Source: Catenuloplanes indicus (GTDB lineage Bacteria > Actinomycetota > Actinomycetes > Mycobacteriales > Micromonosporaceae). From it: a stretch of 64,000 nucleotides of DNA. The notes under the pieces were generated by a model. The model saw only the letters and a list, made by a program, of their open reading frames with translations, was not told where the DNA came from and ran no database searches. Positions 44,128 to 54,800 of this stretch are shown in pieces. The stretch is from positions 6,758,001-6,822,000 of the forward strand of contig NZ_JAUSUZ010000001.1 of the NCBI RefSeq assembly GCF_030813715.1, read 5' to 3'. Made by a program: the position numbers and the translations under genes. Position 1 is the stretch's first letter. The number at the start of each line of letters is the position of its first letter.

Positions 44128-44892
44128 CTACAGCGTCATCATCTTCGCGGCCAGTGCGACCGGGGTGAGGTCGCCGCCGCGCAGGTCGGCGGCGGCGGTG
44201 GACTCGCCGATCGTGTCCAGGTGCTCCGCGGCGGTGCGCAGCGCGCGGTCGTCGCCGCTGAGCAGCTTGCGGGCGATGTGCGTCTGGGCGGCGGTGAGTT
44301 TCGCGAACGCGCAGGCGTCCAGCGCGGCGATCACGCGTTCGTCGAGCGTGCCGTCCATCGCGCGGCGGGTGCCGATCTCCAGCAGCCACTTCGGCCACCA
44401 CGCGTAGCGGCCGACCAGGCTGCCGTAGCGGATGGCCTCCTCGGGGGAGCGGCCGGCGGCCAGCAGGTTGACGGCGAGCGCGGTGTCGAAGCGTTCCAGG
44501 CGCAGCGCGGTCATCGCGAGCAGCAGCGTGGGGTGCGCGCCGAGCAGCGGTTCCGCGGCGGCGGCCGCGCCGGGGTAGTCGCCGGCCACGGCGGCGTCGA
44601 CGGCCTGGGCCTCGGTGAGGCGGGTGCTGTCCGAGTCGACCCGGTTCAGCGTGCTGCGCAGCCGCTGCCGGGCCGCCTCGGCGTCGTCCGCGAGGGTCTC
44701 GTCCAGCGGGCGCAGCAGGTGCCGGTTCACGGTGGCGGCGGCCAGCTCGACCTCGCGGCGGACCAGCGGGTTGGCGATCCGGGGCGAGAGCGCGGTGGTC
44801 AGCTCCTCCAGGAAGTACGGCGCGTCGAAGTGCTCCGAGGTGGCGAGCAGCTCCGCCCACCAGGCCACCGAGTGCGCGGCTACTTCCTCCAT
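44128..44892 (-). CDS. Helical protein of unknown function
   Basis: The 254-residue soluble protein is almost all alpha-helical in composition and alanine-rich, with no signal peptide or membrane helix and no motif I recognise. It may be built of TPR-like helical hairpins (AVDAAVAGDYPGAAAAAEPLLGAHPTLLLAMTALRL...). The ATG at 44892 has no ribosome site upstream; instead TATATT (minus strand, 44899-44904) sits just seven bases before it, which suggests a leaderless transcript. It is divergent from citA. Confidence 0.68.
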   Translation of the reverse strand: MEEVAAHSVAWWAELLATSEHFDAPYFLEELTTALSPRIANPLVRREVELAAATVNRHLLRPLDETLADDAEAARQRLRSTLNRVDSDSTRLTEAQAVDAAVAGDYPGAAAAAEPLLGAHPTLLLAMTALRLERFDTALAVNLLAAGRSPEEAIRYGSLVGRYAWWPKWLLEIGTRRAMDGTLDERVIAALDACAFAKLTAAQTHIARKLLSGDDRALRTAAEHLDTIGESTAAADLRGGDLTPVALAAKMMTL

Positions 44893-45070
44893 TTGTCCAA
44901 TATATGGTTAAAAATGGGCATGGTCTGGGCGAAAGCCGTAGGCGCGGTCACTCGGGTCGTGGCTTGGGTCACGTAACGTATCGCCCGGCGGTAACGTACG
45001 GAAAACTCCGACGAAACGACGGTTTCCCCGCGCCGGGACGCCGTCCCCCGGTGCCTGTGAGGAGGGGACG

Positions 45071-46165
45071 ATGACCACGTTCAAGCCCGGTCTCGAAGGT
45101 GTGATCGCATTCGAGACCGACATCGCGGAGCCGGATCGTGAGGGCGGCTCGCTGCGCTATCGCGGCGTGGACATCGAGGACCTCATCGGCCAGGTGTCGT
45201 TCGGCAACGTCTGGGCGCTGCTGGTCGACGGCGAGTTCGGCCCCGGCCTGCCGCCGGCCGAGCCGTTCCCGGTGCCGGTCCACTCCGGCGACATCCGCGT
45301 CGACGTGCAGTCCGCGGTCGCCATGCTCGCGCCGTACTGGGGGCTGCCGCAGCTGCTCGACGCGTCCGACGAGCAGGCCCGCGCCGACCTGGCCCGGGTC
45401 TCGGTCACCGCGCTGTCGTTCGTCGCCCAGTCCGCGCGCGGGCTCGGTCTCCCCGCGGTGCCGCAGAAGGAGATCGACAAGGCGGACACCGTGGTCGAGC
45501 GCTTCATGCGCCGCTGGCGTGGCGACCCGGACCCGCGGCACATCAAGGCGGTCGACGCGTACTTCATCTCCGCGGCGGAGCACGGCATGAACGCGTCCAC
45601 GTTCACCGCCCGGGTCGCCGCGTCCACCGGCGCGGACGTGGCGGCCTGCATCTCGGCCGCGATCGGCTCGCTCTCCGGGCCGCTGCACGGCGCCGCGCCC
45701 ACGCGCGTCCTGCAGATGCTGGAGGCGGTCGAGTACTCCGGCGACCCGGCCGGGTACGTCCGCGGCGTGCTCGACCGCGGCGAGCGCCTGATGGGCTTCG
45801 GTCACCGGGTGTACCGCGCGGAGGACCCGCGCGCTCGCGTGCTCCGCCGCACCGCCAAGGAGCTCGGAGCACCACGGTACGAGGTGGCCGAGGCGCTGGA
45901 GCGGGCCGCACTGGAGGAGCTGGCCGCCCGCCGCCCGGACCGCGTCCTGCCGACCAACGTCGAGTTCTGGGCCGCGGTGGTGCTCGACTTCGCCGAGGTC
46001 CCGGCGCACATGTTCACGTCCGTGTTCACCTGCGCGCGGGTCGCCGGGTGGAGCGCGCACATCCTGGAGCAGAAGAAGCTCGGCCGGCTGGTCCGGCCGT
46101 CCGCCCGCTACACCGGGCCGGACTCGCGCAAGCCGTCCGCCGTACCCGGCTGGGACTCGCTGTAG
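45071..46165 (+). CDS. citA: Citrate synthase 2
   Basis: The 364-residue protein is a citrate synthase of the short actinobacterial CitA type. Catalytic histidines are in EHGMNAS and in [14 protein letters not shown], and the catalytic aspartate is near FTCARVAGW. The N-terminus ([32 protein letters not shown]) is the family opening. It condenses oxaloacetate with acetyl-CoA for the TCA cycle, or with propionyl-CoA in methylcitrate-type relatives; sequence alone does not decide. GAGGAGGGG precedes the ATG. Confidence 0.93.
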   Translation: MTTFKPGLEGVIAFETDIAEPDREGGSLRYRGVDIEDLIGQVSFGNVWALLVDGEFGPGLPPAEPFPVPVHSGDIRVDVQSAVAMLAPYWGLPQLLDASDEQARADLARVSVTALSFVAQSARGLGLPAVPQKEIDKADTVVERFMRRWRGDPDPRHIKAVDAYFISAAEHGMNASTFTARVAASTGADVAACISAAIGSLSGPLHGAAPTRVLQMLEAVEYSGDPAGYVRGVLDRGERLMGFGHRVYRAEDPRARVLRRTAKELGAPRYEVAEALERAALEELAARRPDRVLPTNVEFWAAVVLDFAEVPAHMFTSVFTCARVAGWSAHILEQKKLGRLVRPSARYTGPDSRKPSAVPGWDSL

Positions 46166-46166
46166 G

Positions 46167-46892
46167 TCACGGCGCGAGCGGCACTCCGAACGCGGCGCCG
46201 GCCCGGAGGTCCGCGATCAGCGCGTGCACCGCCGCGGGCCCATCGGCAGTGGCGAGCCAGTGGCTGACCAGGCAGGCCGCCTTCGCGTACGCGTTGTCCG
46301 CGGCCGCGGTGGTCAGGTTCCAGTCGCGGGTGGTGAGCGGCAGCGCCTCCGCGAGCGGCATCAGGCACCGGCCGGCCGCGCCGGTGGCCGGCGCCAGGTA
46401 GCGCGGATCGTCCGAGACGACGACCGCGAGACCCTCGTCGAACCACTGCGGGACGGTGGCGGGCCCCAGCCGCTGATGCAGTTCGACGTGGGCGAGTTCG
46501 TGCGTGGCGATGACCGGGTCGACGCCGGCCGGGGCGAGCATCACGCCGCGGTTCAGGATGGCGATGCCCTTGCTGCCGCCGCCGTGCAGCCGCTGGTAGC
46601 AGTCGTCGGTGACGCAGGCCAGGACGCGGGGCGCGCTGACCCGGCCGCCGTAGAACGCGCGCAGCATGGTGTCGGCGGTGGCGAGCGCGGTGCCGACCGC
46701 CGCGCGCTGGGCGTCCGTGGCGCCGCGTTCCACGTACACCCGGGGCTGGGTTTTGGTGAGGCCGTAGCAGGCCGGGCAGGCCAGCGCGACGACGGACGGG
46801 TGGACCACGGCCAGCGTCGCGATCGTCGTGACGATCAGCACCAGCGGGATCGCGGCGAGCAGGATCACCCGGCGGCGTCTCAGGGGATTCAC
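46167..46892 (-). CDS. Membrane-anchored HExxH metallopeptidase-like protein
   Basis: The 241-residue product has one N-terminal membrane helix after a basic RRRR stretch (residues 4-30) and an outside domain with the zinc motif HELAH ([16 protein letters not shown]) followed by [13 protein letters not shown], where the downstream Glu could be the third ligand, as in gluzincins. Several cysteines ([15 protein letters not shown]) suggest disulfides. No exact family is recognised. GTG 46892 was chosen because the longer frame runs back through the SAH riboswitch on the other strand. It is convergent with citA, one base apart. Confidence 0.75.
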   Translation of the reverse strand: MNPLRRRRVILLAAIPLVLIVTTIATLAVVHPSVVALACPACYGLTKTQPRVYVERGATDAQRAAVGTALATADTMLRAFYGGRVSAPRVLACVTDDCYQRLHGGGSKGIAILNRGVMLAPAGVDPVIATHELAHVELHQRLGPATVPQWFDEGLAVVVSDDPRYLAPATGAAGRCLMPLAEALPLTTRDWNLTTAAADNAYAKAACLVSHWLATADGPAAVHALIADLRAGAAFGVPLAP

Positions 46893-46942
46893 GGTCGTGA
46901 TTCTAGGGCCGGACGGTGTTCCGGATCGCGGCGCAGCGGAGT

Positions 46943-47048
46943 TAGACTCGGGGCAGGCCGAGAGGCGCTGCGACGGACCGATGAGTCCGCCACGCTCGGC
47001 CGGTGTTGTTTCACGAAGGGCGCCTCCGTACCGCGGAGGCGCCCTTTT
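46943..47048 (+). promoter_or_regulatory. S-adenosylhomocysteine (SAH) riboswitch upstream of ahcY
   Basis: After a TAGACT -10 box (46943-46948) the leader folds like the SAH riboswitch. P1 pairs GGCCGAG (46956-46962) with CTCGGCC (46995-47001). A small P2 pairs GGAC (46975-46978) with GTCC (46985-46988). The conserved core GCGCTGCGAC is in between, and a pseudoknot pairs GGCGC (46964-46968) with GCGCC (47020-47024). The gene behind it makes the enzyme that removes SAH, the known context of this class. SAH binding is expected to switch expression on. Confidence 0.9.
47018..47048 (+). terminator. Intrinsic terminator that forms the riboswitch expression platform
   Basis: GGGCGCCTCCG (47018-47028) and CGGAGGCGCCC (47034-47044) form a perfect 11-bp stem with a TACCG loop, followed by TTTT. 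The left arm includes the bases that make the aptamer pseudoknot. SAH-bound aptamer and terminator are thus mutually exclusive, giving antitermination when SAH is high. Confidence 0.88.
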
Positions 47049-47114
47049 CGTCGTCTCCCGGTATCGCCGCACGGCCTGACGAGGCCGATGGCGTCACACA
47101 AGAGGAGAAAAAAC

Positions 47115-48521
<1,407 letters not shown>

Positions 48522-48530
48522 CGCACGAAA

Positions 48531-48560
48531 GGGGCGCCCCTCCGCCAGGAGGGGCGCCCC
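48531..48560 (+). terminator. Strong hairpin terminator after ahcY
   Basis: GGGGCGCCCCTCC (48531-48543) and GGAGGGGCGCCCC (48548-48560) form a perfect 13-bp stem with a GCCA loop, nine bases after the ahcY stop. Being symmetrical, it can also stop transcription of the convergent lipoprotein gene whose stop is at 48570. Confidence 0.85.
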
Positions 48561-48569
48561 GCTGCACCG

Positions 48570-49754
48570 TCAGTTCGCCGCGGCGACCTCGTACAGCTTC
48601 TCCGGTGCGACCAGGCCCGCGTAGAGCTTGCCGTCGTCCGTCACCAGCACGCTGAACAGGTTGCCGGAGAGCAGGTTGCCCTTGCCCCAGGCACCGCTGA
48701 CCTCCGGGAACGTCTCGGACAGCGCGGACAGCTGGTCGGTGCTCAGCCCGTTCTCGGGTGCGGCCTCCGGCTTGCCGTCCGGCTTCTCCGAAGCCGGCAC
48801 CGCGCCCTGAGCCGCGTTGACGTCCGCGGTGAAGACCGTGGTCCAGCCCTCGCCGACCGTCTTCGGCTGCGCCGCCTCCGCCACCTTGTCCATCGCGGCC
48901 TTCTCCTCGGCCGTCGGCTCCTTGCCGGCCTCGGCCTCGAGCTCCTCGGTGTTGCCCTCGGTGACCGTGCCACCCGGCGGCGGGTTGAACGCGAACTGCT
49001 CCGCGTCCGGCCGGCCGAAGTCGACCTGGGTGAACGCGATCTTGAATGCGGACACGTTGTCCTTCTTCGCCAGCACCTCGACCCGCAGCGGGATCTTGTG
49101 CTCGCCGTCGATCGCCAGCCGCACCTCGCCGACCAGCGACGCGTCGTCACGCGGGCGCAGGATCAGCTCGTACGCGTCCCGCCCGGCCACCTTCGCCGAC
49201 CGGCCCACCACCACCTCGGTGGTCGGGTCCACCGCGGCGAGCGCCTGGTCGGCGGCCTCCTGCGGCGTGGTCGGCAGGTCCGAGGCGAGCGGCATCGGCG
49301 CGTCGTCCGCGTGCTCGGCCGGCACCGTCCAGTGCTGTGCGGTGTTGCCCGCGCTCTGCCAGATCCACACGTCCGTGCCGTTGCGGATCACGTCGGTCTG
49401 GCCGAGCGTGCCGACCAGCGCGACCCGGGACTTGTCCGGGTCCGAGTGCCAGACGCGCAGCGTGTTCGTGCCGGCGACCAGCGAGCCGAGGCTGCCGGTC
49501 TCGCCGCCGACGTCCGCGGCCAGCTTCGCGATGCCGGGCAGGCCGAGATCCGCGGACTGCACGACGGTGCCGGACAGGCCGTCGACCTTCGCGTTCTGCA
49601 GGTCGACCAGGAGCTCGGCCGCGCTGCGCTGCGGGAGCACCGAGTCGGCGCCCGCGGCGAGCGCGCCCACCGCGGCGCCTCCGCCGATGATGGTGACCGC
49701 GGCGGCGGCCGGGATCAGCCAACGCCGGGCCGTCTGGGATTTCATCAGTGACAT
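48570..49754 (-). CDS. LolA-like exported protein (outer-membrane-lipoprotein-sorting-protein family)
   Basis: The 394-residue protein has an N-terminal signal or anchor helix (about residues 12-36) and a beta-rich half-barrel domain with the pattern SAAELLVDLQNAKVDGLSGTVVQSADLGLP, TLRVWHSDPDKSRVALV, then KVAGRDAYELILRPRDDASLVGEVRLAIDGEHKIPLRVEVL. This is the layout of the actinobacterial LolA/LppX-like DUF2092 group, which bind lipids or sense the envelope. An acidic loop (EELEAEAGKEPTAEEKAAMD) is inserted. It is divergent from a two-component system, a common pairing in actinobacteria, and may be controlled by it. Confidence 0.8.
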   Translation of the reverse strand: MSLMKSQTARRWLIPAAAAVTIIGGGAAVGALAAGADSVLPQRSAAELLVDLQNAKVDGLSGTVVQSADLGLPGIAKLAADVGGETGSLGSLVAGTNTLRVWHSDPDKSRVALVGTLGQTDVIRNGTDVWIWQSAGNTAQHWTVPAEHADDAPMPLASDLPTTPQEAADQALAAVDPTTEVVVGRSAKVAGRDAYELILRPRDDASLVGEVRLAIDGEHKIPLRVEVLAKKDNVSAFKIAFTQVDFGRPDAEQFAFNPPPGGTVTEGNTEELEAEAGKEPTAEEKAAMDKVAEAAQPKTVGEGWTTVFTADVNAAQGAVPASEKPDGKPEAAPENGLSTDQLSALSETFPEVSGAWGKGNLLSGNLFSVLVTDDGKLYAGLVAPEKLYEVAAAN

Positions 49755-49852
49755 GGGTGTCGCACCTCCTGCACACCATGATGGGGCGGCGTGCCTGTGA
49801 CGAAGCTGAGCCGCTGAGACCGGCCTCAGCCGCCTCGTGGCACTGTAACCTC

Positions 49853-50512
49853 ATGCGACTGCTGGTGGTCGAGGACGAGGCCCGGATGGCACGGGCGGTG
49901 CAGCGCGGCCTGCAGGCCGAGGGGTTCGCGGTGGACGTGGCCGCGGACGGCCCGACCGGGCTGGAGATGGCCCGGCACGGCGGATACGACGCGATGATCC
50001 TGGACGTGATGCTGCCCGGCCTGTCCGGTTACCGCGTGGTGCGGCAGCTGCGCGCGGAGGACGTCTGGCTGCCGGTGCTGATGCTCAGCGCGAAGGACGG
50101 CGAGTACGACCAGGCGGACGGGCTCGACTGCGGCGCGGACGACTACCTGACCAAGCCGTTCTCGTTCGTGGTGCTGCTGGCCCGGCTGCGCGCGCTGCTG
50201 CGGCGCGGCGCACCGCAGCGGCCGGCCGTGCTCACGGTCGGCGACCTCACGCTCGACCCGGCGCAGCGCCGGGTCGAGCGGGCCGGTACCGCGATCACGC
50301 TGACCGCGCGGGAGTTCGCGCTGCTGGAGTACCTGATGCGGCGCGAGGGCGAGGTGGTCTCCAAGACCGAGCTGCTGGACCACGTGTGGGACGCGGCGAT
50401 GGATACCGCGCCGAACGCGGTGGAGGTCTACGTCGGCTATCTGCGCCGCAAGATCGGCCGGGATCTGCTGGAGACCGTGCGCGGCGCGGGCTACCGCCTG
50501 TCGGCGGTCTAG
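49853..50512 (+). CDS. OmpR/PhoB-family response regulator
   Basis: The 219-residue protein has a receiver domain (residues 1-115) with acidic pair VEDEA at the start, phospho-acceptor D51 (MILDVMLPG), and the switch lysine in YLTKPF, then an OmpR-type winged helix (about 125-219: TAREFALLEYLMRREGEVVSKTELLDHVWD...EVYVGYLRRKIG). It is adjacent to its sensor kinase, the next gene starting on the base after its stop. Confidence 0.95.
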   Translation: MRLLVVEDEARMARAVQRGLQAEGFAVDVAADGPTGLEMARHGGYDAMILDVMLPGLSGYRVVRQLRAEDVWLPVLMLSAKDGEYDQADGLDCGADDYLTKPFSFVVLLARLRALLRRGAPQRPAVLTVGDLTLDPAQRRVERAGTAITLTAREFALLEYLMRREGEVVSKTELLDHVWDAAMDTAPNAVEVYVGYLRRKIGRDLLETVRGAGYRLSAV

Positions 50513-51874
50513 ATGCCACACCCTTCGCCGGTACGTCGTGAGCGCTCGCTGCGTACCCGGATCGTGCTGCTGGGGGTCCTCGGGCTGACCGTGGGACTCG
50601 CGATCGGCGGGATCACGCTGATCGGCGCGCTCGGTTTCGCGCTGAACCGCACCGCGGACGCGGAGGCGGCCAAGACCGCGCAGGCCGTGGTGGCGCTGAT
50701 CCGGGAGGACGTGCTGCCGAACCCGGTGCCGGTCGCCGGAACGGACGTGCGGGTGCAGGTCGTCGACGCACAGGGGCGCGTGCGGAACTCGTCGATCGGC
50801 GCGGACCGGCTCATCCCGATGCTGCACGGGGACGAGCTGGCCCGCGCGGCCGGCGGCCAGCGCGTGCTGATCGACGGCGTGCGCCTCGGCATCGAAGGGC
50901 CGGTGCTCGTCGTCCCGGCCGACGCGGGTGACGGACTGACCGTGCTGGTCGGCAAGTCGATGGGAGATCTGTACCAGAGCGCGGCCTATGTCCGTACCGC
51001 GTTGCTGGTCGCCTTTCCGCTCCTGGTGGCCGTGCTCGCGATCGTCGGCTGGCGGGTCGTCGGCGCCACGCTGCGCCCGGTCGAAGCGCTGCGGCGCGGG
51101 GCCGAGGAGATCACCGGCGGCGGGCGGGCCGGGCGGCTGCCGGTCCCGGCGTCCCGCGACGAGATCCACCGGCTCGCGGTCACGCTCAACGACATGCTCT
51201 CCCGGCTGGACGCGGCCCGCGCCCGGCAGCGCGCGTTCGTCGCGGACGCGGCACACGAGCTGCGCAGCCCGCTGGCCAGCATGCGGGTGCAGCTGGAGGT
51301 CGCCCAGCGGCTGCCCGGCGACACCGACTGGCCCGCGTTCGTGGACGACCTGATGCTGGACGCGGACCGGCTCTCCCGGCTCGTCGACGACCTGCTGCTG
51401 CTGGCCCGCGCGGACGACTCGGCCGAGGCCGCGCGCCGCACCGCACCGGTCGAACTCGCCGAGCTGCTCACCGACCTGGCCGCGCGCTACCCCGCGGTCG
51501 TGTTCACGCCACCGGCCGAGCAGTACTGGACCGACGGCGACGCGGACGCGCTGCGCCGCGCGGTGTCGAACCTGCTGGACAACGCGGGCCGGCACGCGCG
51601 GTCGGCGGTCACGCTGACCGTCGGCACGGACCGCGACCGGCACCTGATCGCGGTCACCGACGACGGCCCCGGCATCCCGGCCGCGGACCGGGAACGCGTC
51701 TTCGACCGGTTCACCCGGCTCGACGACGCGCGCGCCCGCGACGCCGGTGGCTCCGGCCTCGGGCTGGCCATCGTCCGCGAGGTGGTCCGGCTGCACCACG
51801 GCACGATCACGCTCGCCGACGCCACCCCGGCGGGCCTGCGCGCCGAGATCCGCCTCCCGGTCCTGCCCGAATGA
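50513..51874 (+). CDS. Sensor histidine kinase
   Basis: The 453-residue membrane kinase has two transmembrane helices (about 18-42 and 160-182) enclosing a 115-residue extracellular sensor with no recognised fold, then a HAMP linker, the H-box with phosphorylated histidine H248 (FVADAAHELRSPLAS), the N-box (AVSNLLDNAGRHA) and G-boxes DDGPGIP and GGSGLGLAIV. It would phosphorylate the preceding regulator. The signal may come from the envelope, given the exported lipid-binding-like protein beside it. Confidence 0.95.
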   Translation: MPHPSPVRRERSLRTRIVLLGVLGLTVGLAIGGITLIGALGFALNRTADAEAAKTAQAVVALIREDVLPNPVPVAGTDVRVQVVDAQGRVRNSSIGADRLIPMLHGDELARAAGGQRVLIDGVRLGIEGPVLVVPADAGDGLTVLVGKSMGDLYQSAAYVRTALLVAFPLLVAVLAIVGWRVVGATLRPVEALRRGAEEITGGGRAGRLPVPASRDEIHRLAVTLNDMLSRLDAARARQRAFVADAAHELRSPLASMRVQLEVAQRLPGDTDWPAFVDDLMLDADRLSRLVDDLLLLARADDSAEAARRTAPVELAELLTDLAARYPAVVFTPPAEQYWTDGDADALRRAVSNLLDNAGRHARSAVTLTVGTDRDRHLIAVTDDGPGIPAADRERVFDRFTRLDDARARDAGGSGLGLAIVREVVRLHHGTITLADATPAGLRAEIRLPVLPE

Positions 51875-54800
51875 TCAGCGGGTGGTGCACACCTCCGGCG
51901 CCTTCTCGATCTGGCTGGTCGAATAGACGATCGCGACCGTGAAGCAGTAGTCAGCGTCCGGGTTCAGGTTGTAGACCGGGTACTGCTCGCTGCCGGCCGG
52001 CAACTCCTCGATCGCCACCGAGTTGCCGCGCCGGCCGCCGGTCAGCACCACCGGGCCCTCCGCGTTCTCCGGGTACGTCCAGGTCAGCGTCACCTGAGTG
52101 CGCGAGTCCTGGATCCGCACGTCCGACGGCGGGCCACCGCCCGCGCGCGCCGGAGCCTCGGCCGGCGGCGGCGTGGCACCGGCGGACGGAGGGCTGGCGG
52201 TCGGTGCCGGCGGCGGCGTCTCCCGGGTGTCGCGCTCGGTCAGCAGGAAACCGCCGATCACCACGACCGTGCCCAGCCCGACCGCGACCAGCGCGGCCAC
52301 GATCTTGCCGGTCGGGCGCTCCGGGTAGCGCTCCGGCGCGAGCCCGGGCACGCGGCGGGCCGGCACCAGCATGCCCGCCGGATGCCGCTGCGCCGCCGGG
52401 CCCGCGGTCAGTGAACGATCGCCCTGGGTACGGCGGTGCGCCTTGATCTGTGGCTGGCCGGGCTGGCCGTAGCCCGGCGCCAGCGGCGAGTACCGGCCGC
52501 CGGGCGGAGGCGTGCGGACGCCACGGGCCTGCGAGCGCCACGGCTGGTCGTGCCGCGCCTGACGCTGCGCGTAGCCGCGCGGCGGCTCCTCGGCGGGCGG
52601 ACCGCTCTCCGCCGGAGCCCGGTTCTCGGCCGGGACCGGATGCCGCGACGGCGCCACCGCGGGCGGCGCGGCCTGAGCCGGATGCCCGGCGAGATCGTCG
52701 AACACCGCCGGCGGCAGCGGCGCGGCGGAGCCGTCGTCCGTCCAGTAGCGCTCGTCCGGCGCGGGCCCGCCGGGGTCCCGGCCGTAGCCGGCCGGTGCGG
52801 GGCCACGCTGGTCGCCGTAGGGGTCCGGCGTACCGGTGTGGTCGCCGTAGGGGACCGGCGTGGGCGGTGTCGCGTATCGGGCGGGCCGTGCTTGCGGCGG
52901 CACATGCGGCTGCTGCCCGGGGGGCTGCTGCGGGGTGGCCGGGGGTGCGGCCGACCAGGCGCCGGAAGCGTCCGGCGGCCGCCAGGCCGGCGGTTCGTCC
53001 AGCGGCCAGTCGCCGTATGGTTCCTCCGTCTCGGGCTGCGCGCCGCTCCAGGCGTACGCGGTGCCGGGTGTCGCCGCCGGGCCGGCGTCGGCCGGTGGTG
53101 CCGTTCCGGGTCGCACGTCGCTCCACGCGTGGGCGGTGCCGGGTGTCGCCGCCGGGCCGGCGTCGGCCGGTGGTGCCGTTCCGGGCCGCACGTCGCTCCA
53201 CGCGGGCGTCGCGGTGGTCCCGGCGCCGGCGGACCGGTCCGTTCCCGGCCGTTCCGCTTCCGGCCGGGAACCGCTGCCGCCCTGCCGGGCACGGGTGTCG
53301 GAGGAACCCTCGGCCGGATCGGCGTCGCCCGGTCCCGCCGGTGGCGGGACCGGGGCCGGGTGGGCCGAGGCACCGGAGACCCACGGGGTGGACCGCGGGA
53401 TGCCGGACGCGGGATAGCGCGGGGTGGGGGCGGCCTCCGGCGGAGGCGTTCTGGCCGGCGGCGTCCACGGCGTCGCGCCGCTGTCGCTGCCGCGGGGCCA
53501 CGGCTCCGACGGACCCCGCTCGGTGGGCGGCTGCCATGCCTCCGGCCGGTCGGCCCGGGCACGCCACGGCGCCGCCTGCTCACCGGTTTCCGGCCGGTGG
53601 GCCGGGGGACGCCACGGCGGCGTCTGCTCGTCGGCCACCGGCGCGGCGCCCGCGGCAGCCGCACCGGACTCCGGGACAGCCGGCGGCCGCGGCTCGTCCG
53701 GTGCCCAGGCCGACGCGGCGGCTGCCAACGGTGCGTCGGCACCGGAAGCGTCAGCCCCGGCGGGCCGGGGCGCGGAGTAGAAACTGACCGCACGCCACGG
53801 CTCGATGTCGTCGCCACCCTGTAGCGGCGGATGCCATGGTCCGACCACCGGCGCGTCATCGCGCTCGGCCAGCCCGCCGAAGCCGGTGGCGCGCTCCGGC
53901 GGGGCGCCGCCGTCGTGATCATCGTGGCCGGGCGGGTGGTGCGGCGGTGCGGCGGGATCAGGCTGCGGTGCCGTGACGGCGGCGGTCTCCGGATCGGCGG
54001 GCACGGTCTCGGAGGCCGCGGATGTGAGCGCCGCGGCCTCGGACGCCGTGAGTCCAGGAGTTTCCGATGCGGGCGTCACCGGTTCGTCGGCCGCTGACGC
54101 GGCCGCTACCGCTTCGGGAGCCGCTGGCGCGGACGCGGCGGGTTCGTGCGCCGCTGGCGCGGACGCGGCGGGTTCGTGCGCCGCTGGCGCGGACGCGACC
54201 GGTTCGTGAATCGCGGGTGCGGACGCCGTGCGGTCGGGATCCGCCGATGCCGGCTCTGCCTGTGCGGGTGACGCGGGCTCCAGGTCTGCCGGTGGCCGGT
54301 GCCAGGCTTCGGTGCCGTCGTCCTCGCCGGAGCCGTGCCATGCCTGGCTCTCCGGGCGCTCAATGTCGGAAAAGCCGTCCTGTTCGGACGCATGAACCGG
54401 CGGCTCGCCGTCGTCATGTGCGAAAGCTGTCCGCGCTGACGTGTCCACCGGCTCGGGCGAAGCGCCGTGCGAGACCCCGGGCGGAGAGGAGTAGCCGGCA
54501 TCCCCTGTAGCGGCCCCACCGTCCACCGGCAGCGGGTGGTCGGCATCGTCCTCGCTTGCCGGCCCTGCGCTCGGGGCCGGCTGTTCGCCGGAGTCCGCGG
54601 CTCGCGTCGTCGCCGGCTCGCCAGCCGCAACCGGGACGATTCGCGCGTCCGCGTGGGCATCCGGCGTGCCGGCACCGGTGGCGGGGGTTGCGCTCCCCGC
54701 ACCCGGCGCCGGTTCGGCCTGCCGCTGCGGTGCTGTGCCCCACGGGGTGCCGGCCGCCGGGCTTTCCCGCTGGGGTCCCGGCGCCGCGTCCGCGACCGGG

